Source: Actinomycetota bacterium
GTDB lineage: Bacteria; Actinomycetota; Thermoleophilia; Solirubrobacterales; 70-9
DNA: 39,083 nucleotides
Assembly (NCBI GenBank): GCA_018268415.1
Contig: JAFDWO010000082.1
Location: forward strand, 1-39,083
Direction: 5' to 3'
Under the pieces are notes generated by a model. It was not told the DNA's origin. It made no database searches and was given only the letters and a program-made list of their open reading frames with translations. The translations under genes were made by a program, and so were the position numbers. Positions 1-7,228 of this stretch are shown here, piece by piece; positions within the stretch are counted from its first letter, which is position 1, and every line of letters begins with the position of its first letter.

Positions 1-43
1 GGCGGTGGAGGGACCCGGGAGGAGGCGTCGGCCTCCCCGACGC

Positions 44-90
44 CTCCGTGGTTCGAAATGGGCGTATGGCGACCATTTCGAACCACGGAG
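44..90. repeat. Perfect 18-bp hairpin
   Basis: Arms 44-61 and 73-90 are exact reverse complements around an 11-base loop. The arm sequence (CTCCGTGGTTCGAAATGG) is not found in the other hairpins of this window. There is no T-tract, so if it is a terminator it is of the actinobacterial I-shaped kind. Confidence 0.8.
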
Positions 91-121
91 ATCCCCGGGC
101 GGTGGGGCGGGTCGGAGAAGA

Positions 122-150
122 GGGTCGATACACGCTGCGTGTATCGACCC
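122..150. repeat. 14-bp near-palindrome
   Basis: GGGTCGATACACGC (122-135) and its exact reverse complement (137-150) are separated by one base. It could be a compact hairpin or a dimeric protein-binding site. It lies 61 bases from the inverted 26-bp family repeat at 212-237. Confidence 0.75.
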
Positions 151-400
151 CCCCATACGGTGGAAAACCCACGTAGCGCGTCCGTGACGGTTGGACGACA
201 CGGGAGGAGGCGTGGAGTTCCCTACGTCTCCGTGACGGGGTCGCTCTTCGGTGACGGTCCCGTGACGGATTCGTGGCACCCTCCGCCCCCGGACGCCGGG
301 ATCGGGGGGATCCGTGGGACCCCGTGAGGGATCCGCCTCACTCGCCCGCACCCTCCCGCGGGGGCCTTCCGTGCTTCCGCCGCCCGCTCCCCGCACCCTC

Positions 401-450
401 GGCCGTCCCCTCCACGGCCACGGCCTGCCGGGGCCGTGGAGGGGGCGGCC
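401..450. repeat. Core hairpin of repeat copy 1
   Basis: Arms 401-419 and 432-450 pair over 19 positions with one G-T wobble. The homologous hairpins at 29416-29465 and 38948-38997 have different bases at stem positions 8 and 10, with matching changes on the other arm (C-G versus T-A, and C-G versus G-C). The fold, not only the sequence, therefore seems to be kept. Confidence 0.75.
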
Positions 451-547
451 GCATGCCTTGCCGCCATGGGCGACAGCTCGAGGGGGCCGGGGCCCTTCCG
501 GGCGACAGCTTTCCGAGGCCCCATCTCCTCCGACCCGAAGCAACGCC

Positions 548-697
548 CTACGGCGGTGGCAGCAGATTTACCGCCGCGGCGGCGCCGACTGCGCACAGGG
601 TGATCGTGTAGCCGGTGTAGCCGCTGATCGCGAAGAGGATCGCGGCGATGGCGCAGGCGACGACGACGGTGAGCCAGGATGCTCGGGCGAGTGGCAC
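548..697 (-). CDS. Possible small two-helix membrane protein
   Basis: This is a 49-codon frame reading leftward from GTG at 697 to TAG at 548. The product starts VPLARASWLTVVVACAIAA and has two hydrophobic stretches (about residues 8-24 and 30-45) split by a short SGYTGY turn. Almost every third codon position is G or C, as in real genes here, while the neighbouring DNA at 1-540 lacks this. An in-frame stop lies just upstream, so GTG is the only usable start. No Shine-Dalgarno sequence is clear. It is divergent from the Roadblock-like gene across a 19-base spacer. I do not recognise a family. It could be a chance frame, but the codon pattern argues against that. Confidence 0.5.
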   Translation of the reverse strand: MPLARASWLTVVVACAIAAILFAISGYTGYTITLCAVGAAAAVNLLPPP

Positions 698-703
698 GGT
701 CGG

Positions 704-709
704 TATCTT
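704..709 (+). promoter_or_regulatory. -10 box (TATCTT) for the Roadblock-tldD operon
   Basis: TATCTT ends 7 bases before the GTG start at 717, and there is no Shine-Dalgarno sequence. This is the spacing of a leaderless transcript, seen repeatedly in this window. No -35 box is evident. Confidence 0.4.
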
Positions 710-716
710 CGCCTAA

Positions 717-1079
717 GTGCCCGACGCCGCCGCAACAGCTCCCGCACCGGCCGACGCCGAGGCGACGCTCTCGTTCCTCACCGAGATGTCACCCGACCTC
801 CGCGGCGGGGCGATCCTGACCGGCGACGGGACGGTGCTCGCGGCTTCCGGCGAGGCGGCGGGGTGGGCCGTGGAGGCGGTCAACCTGCTGCGAGTCGCCG
901 ATGCCGCCGGCAACGAGCCGGTCGAGCAGGTCCACGTCGCCACCCAGGCGGGCGAGGTGTTCGCGCTGCGCGCCCACGGCTTCGTCGCCGTCGCCGTGAC
1001 CGAGCGCTTCGCCCTCGCGTCCCTGACCTTCTTCGATATGCGGAGTGCGCTTCGTACGCTGGCGGAAGGGATGAGCTGA
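717..1079 (+). CDS. Roadblock/LC7-like protein
   Basis: A 120-residue soluble protein. After an Ala/Pro-rich start (residues 1-14) comes one small alpha/beta domain. It contains a GGAILTGDGTVLAASGEA strand-turn-strand and a later VFALRAHGFVAVAVTERFAL segment, the pattern of Roadblock/LC7 (MglB-type) domains, which usually regulate small GTPases. I assign the family by pattern only, and no GTPase partner is in the window. The GTG start sits 7 bases after a -10 box. The stop overlaps the next gene in an ATGA junction, so it is translationally coupled to 1079-1303 and probably to tldD. A generic profilin-like or PAS-like fold is the main alternative. Confidence 0.55.
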   Translation: MPDAAATAPAPADAEATLSFLTEMSPDLRGGAILTGDGTVLAASGEAAGWAVEAVNLLRVADAAGNEPVEQVHVATQAGEVFALRAHGFVAVAVTERFALASLTFFDMRSALRTLAEGMS

Positions 1080-1303
1080 TGCCGGCGAAGCCGCACCGCG
1101 TCCTGCTCGACCGCGTCTCCGGTTATGCCGACGAGGCTGCCGCCTACATGCGCCGGCGCCGGATCTCGCGCAAGCCCTTCGCCCGGCTCTACTACGCGGG
1201 CGGGCGCGCCACCGAGCTGCCCGCCGACTCGACCGCGGGCGCCGAGCTCTTCGTCGCCGCCGGCGCCGTCATCGACCTCACCGCGAAGCGGCGGCGGTCG
1301 TGA
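1079..1303 (+). CDS. Small basic protein of unknown function
   Basis: A 74-residue protein that I do not recognise. It begins MPAKPHRVLLDRVSGYADEA and is rich in Arg and Ala, with a basic centre (YMRRRRISRKPFARLYY) and a basic tail (AKRRRS). No membrane segment or metal motif is seen. Both ends overlap neighbours: ATG overlaps the TGA of the Roadblock-like gene, and its TGA overlaps the GTG of tldD. This tight coupling supports it as a real gene that works with the products on either side. A longer frame that runs through it from 314 is not credible, because it starts in repeat DNA. Confidence 0.6.
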   Translation: MPAKPHRVLLDRVSGYADEAAAYMRRRRISRKPFARLYYAGGRATELPADSTAGAELFVAAGAVIDLTAKRRRS

Positions 1304-2688
1304 GCGAGCCGTTGCTCGACCAGGAGGTCGCGGCGCGCGTCCTCTCGCGCGCGCTCGCCAACGGCGGGCGCTTCGCCGAGGTCTTCGCCGAACGGCGCGG
1401 TGGCATGTCGCTGGCGATCGACGAGTCGCGCATCGAGTCGGTCCAGGCGGGTGCCGAGGAGGGCGCCGGCGTCCGCGTCGTCGACGGCGCGACCACCTAC
1501 TTTGCCCACGTCGACGGGCTCGAGCCCGCGGAGCTCGAACGGGCCGCCGACGAGGCCGCCTCGGCGCTCCGCGCCGACCGCGGCGAGCCGCGCCCCCTGA
1601 GCGCCCGTCCCGTCACCCCGGTGCCGATCGAGGTCGCCCCCGAAGGCGTCCCCGCCGCCCGCAAGGCGGAGCTCCTGCGCGAGCTCGACCAGCGCGGTCG
1701 CGCGTTGGGCGACGAGATCGCCCAACTCTCGGCCTCCTACGCCGAGGCGCGCCGGGTCGTCACGATCGCCAACTCCGACGGTCTCTTCACCGGCGACGAC
1801 CGCACCCGGACGCGGATCGGCGTCCAGACCGTCGCCCGCCGCGGCGACAAGGTGGAGACCGGCGCCGAGACCCTCGGCGCCCACCGCGGCTTCGAGCTGC
1901 TCGAAGACGACCCCGGCCTGATCGCCGAGCAGGCCGCGCAGAAGGCGCTCACCTTGCTCGACTCGCGCCCGGCGCCCTCCGGTTCGATGCCGGTGGTGGT
2001 CGGCGGTGGTTTCGGCGGCGTCCTCTTCCACGAGATGACCGGCCACGGCCTCGAGATCGACCACATCCACAAGGGCGCCTCGGTCTACATCGGCAAGCTC
2101 GGCGAGATGGTCGCCCAACCGCTTCTGAACGCCTACGACGACGGCCGCCTCCCCAACGAGTGGGGGTCGGACGCGATCGACGACGAGGGACAGCCCACCC
2201 AGCAGACCAAGGTGATCGAGGACGGCCGCCTGATCTCCTACCTCTACGACCACCTCGGCGCCGAGAAGGATGGTGTCGCCTCGACCGGCAACGGCCGCCG
2301 CGAGAGCTTCCGTGACCTGCCGATCCCGCGCATGACCAACACCTACATCGCGCCCGGGGAGTCGACCCCCGAGGCGATGATCGAGGAGGTCAAAAACGGG
2401 TTCTACGCAGTGAGCTTCGGCGGCGGCCAGGTGGACCCGGCGACCGGCGACTTCGTCTTCGGCGTCTCCGAGGGCTACCTGATCGAGGATGGCAAGGTGA
2501 CCGCTCCCTGCACCGGCGCGACGCTGATCGGCAACTGCCTCGACGCGCTCGCCGCGATCGACGCGGTCGGCAATGACTTCTTCATGAAGACCGGGATGTG
2601 CGGCAAGGGCGGCCAGAAAGTCCCGGTCGGGACCGGCCAGGGCCACGTGCGGGTCGGCAGGATGACGGTCGGAGGCACGCAGCTGTGA
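1300..2688 (+). CDS. tldD: TldD metalloprotease
   Basis: The catalytic subunit of the TldD/TldE zinc protease, a cytoplasmic heterodimer that in other bacteria digests unfolded peptides and matures some ribosomal peptides. The product is 462 residues, the usual size. The zinc-binding HEXXXH motif is at residues 244-249 (HEMTGH, followed by GLEIDH). A conserved C-terminal Cys lies in GMCGKGGQKVPVG at about residue 434. The GTG start overlaps the preceding stop by GTGA. tldE follows after 16 bases, so the complex is encoded as a pair. The coupled Roadblock-like and small basic proteins upstream are not usual TldD partners. Confidence 0.93.
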   Translation: MSEPLLDQEVAARVLSRALANGGRFAEVFAERRGGMSLAIDESRIESVQAGAEEGAGVRVVDGATTYFAHVDGLEPAELERAADEAASALRADRGEPRPLSARPVTPVPIEVAPEGVPAARKAELLRELDQRGRALGDEIAQLSASYAEARRVVTIANSDGLFTGDDRTRTRIGVQTVARRGDKVETGAETLGAHRGFELLEDDPGLIAEQAAQKALTLLDSRPAPSGSMPVVVGGGFGGVLFHEMTGHGLEIDHIHKGASVYIGKLGEMVAQPLLNAYDDGRLPNEWGSDAIDDEGQPTQQTKVIEDGRLISYLYDHLGAEKDGVASTGNGRRESFRDLPIPRMTNTYIAPGESTPEAMIEEVKNGFYAVSFGGGQVDPATGDFVFGVSEGYLIEDGKVTAPCTGATLIGNCLDALAAIDAVGNDFFMKTGMCGKGGQKVPVGTGQGHVRVGRMTVGGTQL

Positions 2689-2704
2689 CGGCGAGGACGC
2701 AACC

Positions 2705-4075
2705 ATGAGCGGGCAGCTCCCGAGCGTTGAGTTGTCCCCGGCCGCGGCGCGCGCGGTCGAGGCCGCCCTCGCCGCCGGTGCAGGCGCCGCCGAGGCCTAC
2801 GCCGCCCGTGACACCGGCCGTGAGGTGCGCGTCCACGGTGGCGCCGTGGAAAGCCTCACCGCCGCCACCCAGGCCGGGATCGGCATCCGTGCCTGGGACG
2901 GCGGGCGGGTCGGTTACGCCTACGGCACCGATCTCTCCGACGCCGGCGTGGCGGCGCTCGCCGCCCGCGCCGCCGAGATGGCTGCGGTCGCCGACTCCGA
3001 CGAGTTCGCGGCGCCGCCCGCGCCCGCCGAGATCGAGGCGCTGGCCGGCCTCGACAACCCGAGCGTCGCCGCCTGGAACGCCGGCCAGGTCGCCGAGCTG
3101 GCGCTGACGGTGGAGCGCGCCGCGCTCGGCGCCGATCCCCGCGTCGCCGGGGTCGAGACCGCGGTCTACGCCGATTCGACCGAGCAGGTGGCGATCGCCT
3201 CCTCGACCGGCATCGCCGCGTCCTACGAGAGCTCCAACTGCTTCGCCTACCTGCAGGCCCTCGCCGAGGGCGAGGGGGGCCGCGAGACCGGCCTCGGCTT
3301 CGGCCTCGCGCGCGGCCCTGACGACCTCGACCCGGAGGCGATCGGGGCCGAGGGGGCGGAGCGCGCGGTGGCGATGATCGGCGCCGCCAAGCCCGCCTCG
3401 CGCTCTTGCCCGGTGGTCCTCGACCCGACCGTCGCCGCCAGCTTCGCCGGCCTGATCGGCGGCGCCCTCGGTGCCCGCGCCGTGCAGCGCGGCCGCTCGC
3501 CCTTCGCGGGGCGGCTCGGTGACGAGGTCGCCTCGACGAGCTTCGCCCTCCACGACGACGGCCGCGATCCCGCCGGCGCCGCCTCTGCCCCCTTCGACGG
3601 GGAGGGGGTGCCGCGCCGCCGCACGGCGCTGATCGAGGGCGGCGCGCTGCGGAGCTACCTCTACGACACCTACACCGCCAACCGTGAGGGGACGAGCTCG
3701 ACCGGCTCGGCGGCGCGCGCGGGCTACCGCTCGCTGCCGTCGGTGTCGGCCTCGAACCTGATCGTCGCCGGCGGCGACCTCTCCACCGCGGAGCTCCTCG
3801 CCGAGGCCGGCGACGGCCTCTTCGTCACCGACGTCGCCGGGCTCCACTCGGGCGTCAACCCGGTCACCGGCGTCTTCTCGGTCGGCGCCTCAGGCCGCAC
3901 CATCCGCGACGGAGCGCTGGCCGAGCCGGTTCGCGAGTTCACCATCGCGGGCGAGCTGGTGGCAATGCTCCGAGCCGTCGTCGCGGCAGGCTCCGAGACC
4001 CGCTGGGTGCCCTTCGGCGGCTCAGTCCAGACCCCGCCGCTGCTCGTCTCCGAGCTCGCGATCAGCGGCACCTAG
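2705..4075 (+). CDS. tldE: TldE/PmbA, non-catalytic protease subunit
   Basis: A 456-residue homologue of TldE (PmbA), the subunit that pairs with TldD. It shares the TldD fold but lacks the HEXXXH zinc motif: the matching stretch reads VLDPTVAASFAGLIGGALGA (about residues 239-258). The C-terminal half has the family's SYLYDTYTANREGTSSTG-type segment and the DLSTAELLAEAGDGLFV region. The ATG start at 2705 follows GAGGA at about 2693. The gene is the last of the operon starting at 717; the structured spacer 4076-4375 follows. There is little doubt about the family. Confidence 0.92.
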   Translation: MSGQLPSVELSPAAARAVEAALAAGAGAAEAYAARDTGREVRVHGGAVESLTAATQAGIGIRAWDGGRVGYAYGTDLSDAGVAALAARAAEMAAVADSDEFAAPPAPAEIEALAGLDNPSVAAWNAGQVAELALTVERAALGADPRVAGVETAVYADSTEQVAIASSTGIAASYESSNCFAYLQALAEGEGGRETGLGFGLARGPDDLDPEAIGAEGAERAVAMIGAAKPASRSCPVVLDPTVAASFAGLIGGALGARAVQRGRSPFAGRLGDEVASTSFALHDDGRDPAGAASAPFDGEGVPRRRTALIEGGALRSYLYDTYTANREGTSSTGSAARAGYRSLPSVSASNLIVAGGDLSTAELLAEAGDGLFVTDVAGLHSGVNPVTGVFSVGASGRTIRDGALAEPVREFTIAGELVAMLRAVVAAGSETRWVPFGGSVQTPPLLVSELAISGT

Positions 4076-4086
4076 ATCAAGCGAGG

Positions 4087-4276
4087 TCCTGCCGCGGCGT
4101 GGGCCAGTCTCGCAAGGAATTCGCCCTTTGGGCTCACACCCGGCGCGCGGCGGGGGTCAACGAGGTGAGGGTCACGCACTCCAGTGCGTGACCCGAACCG
4201 AATGACCGAGGGACTCGCGCTTCGCGCTCGCACCGCTCCCTTCGGTCGCTGGAGGCGCCCCCACGCCGCGGCAGGA
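4087..4276. other. Structured intergenic element A (17-bp outer stem, inner palindrome)
   Basis: Arms 4087-4103 and 4260-4276 are perfect reverse complements over 17 bases. They enclose a 12-bp palindrome (4169-4180/4183-4194) and small TTCG-loop hairpins. The inner motif, GCACTCCAGTGCGTGACCCG followed by AACCGA, recurs in altered form at 32554-32576 inside another long-armed structure. No gene is seen in 4076-4375. It could be a terminator for tldE, a small RNA or a repeat element. Confidence 0.6.
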
Positions 4277-4334
4277 TCTGACTGGTCAGGGCCTGTTTTG
4301 GCTCCCCGCGCGGTTTCCCGCCGACCGGCGTTGT

Positions 4335-4340
4335 TAGATT
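4335..4340 (+). promoter_or_regulatory. Probable -10 box (TAGATT) for the HU gene
   Basis: TAGATT lies 35 bases before the GTG start. Unlike most genes here, this one keeps a leader with a strong AGGAGG ribosome site at 4361-4366, nine bases before the GTG at 4376. Confidence 0.35.
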
Positions 4341-4375
4341 GCGGCTCATCTTCAACCCCGAGGAGGAATCTCGAC

Positions 4376-4654
4376 GTGACCAAGGCTGAGTTTCTGGACC
4401 AACTCGCATCTGACGACCGGCTGGGCAGCAAAAAAGCGGCAAGCGACGCTGTCGACGCCGTCCTCGACGCGATCACCGGCGCGCTGGCGGCGGGCGACGA
4501 GGTCAGCTTCACCGGCTTCGGCAAATTCCACGTCGCCGAGCGTGGCCCGCGCCAGGGCGTGAACCCCCGCACCGGCGAGCGGATCACGATCCCGGGCGGC
4601 AAGGTGCCGCGCTTCTCCGCCGGTTCGGCGCTGAAGACCAAAGTCAAGGGCTAG
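4376..4654 (+). CDS. hup: HU-family DNA-binding protein
   Basis: A 92-residue histone-like protein that bends and compacts DNA as a dimer. The N-terminal helices (TKAEFLDQLASDDRLGSKKA) and the sheet core with VSFTGFGKFHVAERGPRQG are seen. The DNA-binding arm is NPRTGERITIPGGKVPRFSAG, including the conserved RxGxNPxTGE-like and VPxFxxG elements. It ends shortly after the core with ALKTKVKG and has no long Lys/Ala tail like that of mycobacterial HU. The GTG start is fixed by AGGAGG at 4361-4366. A longer frame from 4184 would include structured non-coding DNA and is rejected. The gene stands alone. Confidence 0.93.
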   Translation: MTKAEFLDQLASDDRLGSKKAASDAVDAVLDAITGALAAGDEVSFTGFGKFHVAERGPRQGVNPRTGERITIPGGKVPRFSAGSALKTKVKG

Positions 4655-4666
4655 GTCTCTGACCGA

Positions 4667-4705
4667 GAGGCCATCCGGAAATCCACGCGGTTTTCAGATG
4701 GCCTC
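4667..4705 (+). promoter_or_regulatory. Hairpin covering the pyrF start codon
   Basis: GAGGCCATC (4667-4675) is the exact reverse complement of GATGGCCTC (4697-4705), and the second arm contains the ATG of pyrF at 4698-4700. In RNA the stem would hide the start codon. No Shine-Dalgarno sequence precedes the ATG. Confidence 0.4.
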
Positions 4706-5591
4706 GACGTTCGCCGACCGGCTGACGGCGCTCGTCGAAGAGCGCCGCAGCCAGGTTTGCCTCGGACTCGACCCCGATCCCGCGAAGTTACTGCCGGGGA
4801 TCGCGGTCGAGGTCGATGGTGGCTCCGGTGCGCCCGCCGTCCTGGCGGGCCGCGCCGTCGCCGCCCACTGCCGCGAGCTGATCGCGCGCGTGGGACCCCA
4901 CTGCGTCGCGGTGAAGCCGCAGCTCGCCTGCTTCGAACGCCTCGGCCCGCCGGGCTGGGAGGCTCTCGCGGAGGCCCGCGAGGCGGCCCGCGAGGCGGGC
5001 CTGATCTTCCTCGCCGACGGCAAGCGGGGCGACGTGCCGGTCACCGCCGCCGCCTACGCGCAGGCGCTGGTCGGCTCGACCCCGACGCCCTGGGGGGAGG
5101 TCCCGGGCCTCGGTGCCGACGCCTTCACCGCCAACCCGATGCTCGGCCGTGACGCGCTCGAGCCGCTGGTTGCCGCCTGCGAGGAGCACGATGCCGGGAT
5201 CTTCGTCCTGGTCCGCACCAGCAACCCCGGCGCCGCCGATTTCATGGACGCGCCCAGCCCTGACGTCCCGCTGCACGAGCGGCTCGCCGCATTGGTCGAT
5301 TCGCTCTCCGGGCGGCTGCTCGGCGAGTGCGGCCTGAGCGGCCTCGGCGCCGTCGTCGGCGCCACCGAGCCCGAGCACATCGCCCACCTGCGCGAGCTGA
5401 TGCCGCGCGCGGTCTTCCTGCTACCCGGCGTCGGTGCCCAGGGAGGCGATCCGAAGCTCCTCGGCGCGGCCTTCGCCCCCGGCCCGGCAGCGGCGATCGT
5501 CTCCTCCTCGCGCGGCATCGCGGGCGCCCCGGATCCCGCCGCGGCGGCCGCGGAACTGCGCGCGACTCTCTGGGAGATCTCGAACTCTTGA
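4698..5591 (+). CDS. pyrF: Orotidine 5'-phosphate decarboxylase
   Basis: Catalyses the last step of UMP synthesis, decarboxylation of OMP to UMP. The 297-residue length and the motif LADGKRGDVPVTAAAYAQAL (catalytic Lys109 in DGKRGD) place it in the longer class-2 PyrF family common in actinobacteria. The N-terminal VCLGLDPDPAKLLP and the phosphate-binding PGVGAQGGD near residue 244 fit the TIM barrel. No other pyrimidine genes are adjacent. The start codon lies inside a predicted hairpin, so translation may be regulated. Confidence 0.93.
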   Translation: MASTFADRLTALVEERRSQVCLGLDPDPAKLLPGIAVEVDGGSGAPAVLAGRAVAAHCRELIARVGPHCVAVKPQLACFERLGPPGWEALAEAREAAREAGLIFLADGKRGDVPVTAAAYAQALVGSTPTPWGEVPGLGADAFTANPMLGRDALEPLVAACEEHDAGIFVLVRTSNPGAADFMDAPSPDVPLHERLAALVDSLSGRLLGECGLSGLGAVVGATEPEHIAHLRELMPRAVFLLPGVGAQGGDPKLLGAAFAPGPAAAIVSSSRGIAGAPDPAAAAAELRATLWEISNS

Positions 5592-5623
5592 CCGAAGGGC
5601 CTGGTAATCGCCCCTTTCGCCGC

Positions 5624-5629
5624 TACGAT
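5624..5629 (+). promoter_or_regulatory. Probable -10 box (TACGAT) before the LysM gene
   Basis: TACGAT overlaps an upstream in-frame ATG at 5628. If it is used, transcription begins near 5636, past that ATG, which favours ATG 5676 as the real start. Confidence 0.3.
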
Positions 5630-5675
5630 GCCGCCTCCTGACGAAAGCGGGACGAGGCCCGCGGGTACCCCGACG

Positions 5676-5999
5676 ATGAAGAAGAAGCGAAGCTGGATAG
5701 CCAGAATCCTTGCGCTCGCCGCCCTGGCGGCGGCCGTGGTGGCGATCATCGTGGTCGCCTCGAGCACCGATCTCCACTCGGAATCGGGCAAGGGCGGCAA
5801 CCACAAGTCGCAGGCCCAGAACCAGAAGCAGAAGCAGAAGCCGCGCACGAAGGCGAAGACCTACACCGTGCAGAGCGGTGACACGCTGACGTCGATCGCC
5901 CACAAGACGGGCGTACCGATCTCCGAACTGCAGGCGCTGAACCCGGAAGTCGACCCGCAGGTCCTGGTCGAAGGCGAAGTCCTCAAACTGCAGAAGTGA
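5676..5999 (+). CDS. Membrane-anchored LysM protein
   Basis: A 107-residue protein with a basic start (MKKKRSWIAR), one transmembrane helix or uncleaved signal (about residues 8-30) and a Lys/Gln-rich linker. A single C-terminal LysM domain follows (YTVQSGDTLTSIAHKTGVPI through LVEGEVLKLQK). LysM domains bind peptidoglycan glycan chains, so the protein probably tethers the membrane to the wall. The stop overlaps the GTG of the D,D-carboxypeptidase gene, a fitting partner in wall metabolism. An ATG at 5628 would add 16 residues (PPPDESGTRPAGTPT) but overlaps a likely -10 box. Glu codons are mostly GAA, unlike cytoplasmic neighbours. Confidence 0.8.
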   Translation: MKKKRSWIARILALAALAAAVVAIIVVASSTDLHSESGKGGNHKSQAQNQKQKQKPRTKAKTYTVQSGDTLTSIAHKTGVPISELQALNPEVDPQVLVEGEVLKLQK

Positions 6000-7228
6000 C
6001 CAGGCGCCGGGTCGGCGCGCTTCTCGCGGTCCTGCTGGCACTGCTGTGCTGCGCGTCCGTCGGAGCAGCCGAAAAGCACCACAAGACCAAGGGGCCGCCG
6101 GTCCTCGCCAAGTCCTGGGCGCTGGTCGACGGGCGCACCGGCGAGGTGCTGACCTCGCACGCGGGCGAAGAACGGCGGCTGATCGCCTCGGCCACCAAGC
6201 TGATGACCGCCTACGTGGCGATGAAGGACCTGCCGCTGTCGAAGATCGTCAAGGCCCGGCCCTACGAATACGAATACGGCGAGTCGGTGATGGGCCTGCG
6301 GGCGGGCCAGAAGGTCAGCGTCGAAGACCTCCTCTACGGGCTGATCCTGCTGAGCGCGGGCGACGCCGCCAATACGCTGGCGATCGACTCGGCGGGGTCG
6401 GTGAAGAGGTTCGTTGCCGAGATGAACCGCCATGCCGCGGCGCTGGGCCTCACCAACACCCACTACGCGAACCCGGTCGGGCTCGACCAGAAGGGCAACT
6501 ACTCGAGCGCCCTCGACCTGGCGACGCTGACGCAGGAACTCGAGAAGATCCCGGCCTTCGCGAAGATCGCCGACGCGCGCGAAAAGACGCTGAAGAGCCT
6601 TCACCCGCCGCGCAAGATCAAGACGATCAACGAGCTGCTCAAAATGGCGCCCTGGGCGACCGGGGTGAAGACCGGCCACACCTGGAAGGCGGGTTACGTC
6701 CTGGTCGGCTCGGGGGAGAAGCGCGGGATCGAGCTGATCTCGGTCGTGATCGACGCGCCGACCGACGAAACCCGCTTCTCCGACAGCCTCGAACTGCTCG
6801 AATGGGGCTTTCGCCAGTACCACCGGAAGAAGGCCCTGCACAAGGGCCAGGAGCTCGCCAGTCCGTCGATCCGCTATTCCGGCGGCGAACTGCCGCTGGT
6901 TGCCGGGCACTCGCTGAAGGTCGGGCTGCGCGCGGACCAGCAGGTCGAAGTCCAGGTCGACGCGCCCGGCACGGTGGCCGGCCCGATCCGCCGCGGCGCC
7001 CGGCTCGGCACCGCCACGGTGAGCGTCGACGGACTGCGCGCGGGCAGCGTACCGCTGGTCGCGAGTCGTCGGGTCCCGGCTGCCGGAGCTTTTGACAAGG
7101 TCCGCGGGTTCATCGGCGAACATCCAGTTCCTCTGGCGATCGCGGCGTGCGCGATACTCCTCCTGGCGATGCTTCTCGGGCGGTCCGTCCGTCGAATCCG
7201 AAGGGGAAAGCGGGTGCAGAAGAAGTGA
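5996..7228 (+). CDS. dacA: D-alanyl-D-alanine carboxypeptidase (DacA/PBP5 type)
   Basis: A 410-residue penicillin-binding protein that trims the terminal D-Ala from peptidoglycan stem peptides. Order: signal peptide (1-24), catalytic domain with SxxK at 65-68 (SATK) and KTG at 225-227 (KTGHTWKAGY), a C-terminal beta domain (about 290-370), then a membrane helix (about 376-395) and a basic tail. The second motif, usually SxN, reads SAGDAAN at 120-126, with Gly where Asn is expected; this is odd. GTG overlaps the LysM stop, and its own stop overlaps the PfkB gene start. GAA predominates over GAG. The family is clear; the exact in vivo role is inferred. Confidence 0.88.
   Translation: MTRRRVGALLAVLLALLCCASVGAAEKHHKTKGPPVLAKSWALVDGRTGEVLTSHAGEERRLIASATKLMTAYVAMKDLPLSKIVKARPYEYEYGESVMGLRAGQKVSVEDLLYGLILLSAGDAANTLAIDSAGSVKRFVAEMNRHAAALGLTNTHYANPVGLDQKGNYSSALDLATLTQELEKIPAFAKIADAREKTLKSLHPPRKIKTINELLKMAPWATGVKTGHTWKAGYVLVGSGEKRGIELISVVIDAPTDETRFSDSLELLEWGFRQYHRKKALHKGQELASPSIRYSGGELPLVAGHSLKVGLRADQQVEVQVDAPGTVAGPIRRGARLGTATVSVDGLRAGSVPLVASRRVPAAGAFDKVRGFIGEHPVPLAIAACAILLLAMLLGRSVRRIRRGKRVQKK

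Larger units (their letters stand above)
1..547. repeat. Non-coding region with hairpins and inverted copy of the interspersed repeat
   Basis: No convincing gene is seen; codon-position GC is not gene-like in any frame. The left part holds three inverted repeats: an 11-bp stem (21-31/37-47), a perfect 18-bp stem (44-61/73-90, loop 62-72) and a near-palindrome of 14-bp arms (122-135/137-150). The right part, about 180-540, is an inverted copy of the repeat seen at 29280-29560 and 38880-39083. It carries GTGACGG heptamers at 184, 232, 251 and 262, a core hairpin at 401-450, and two AGCTGTCGCCC-like subunits (on the minus strand, near 470 and 510). The region lies at the 3' end of the minus-strand ORF 548-697, so some of it may act in termination. 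Confidence 0.75.

Noticed and set aside
314..1303. A 329-codon open frame across the left repeat region
   Set aside because: Its first 250 codons cross repeats, the 548-697 frame and the Roadblock-like gene in another frame. Only the last 74 codons (1079-1303) look real.
4184..4375. N-terminal extension of the HU protein from 4184
   Set aside because: This part overlaps structured element A and the promoter; the AGGAGG site fixes GTG 4376.
4076..4375. tRNA or other known RNA gene in the tldE-hup spacer
   Set aside because: The stems do not form a cloverleaf and there is no T-loop consensus; I leave it as an unnamed structured element.
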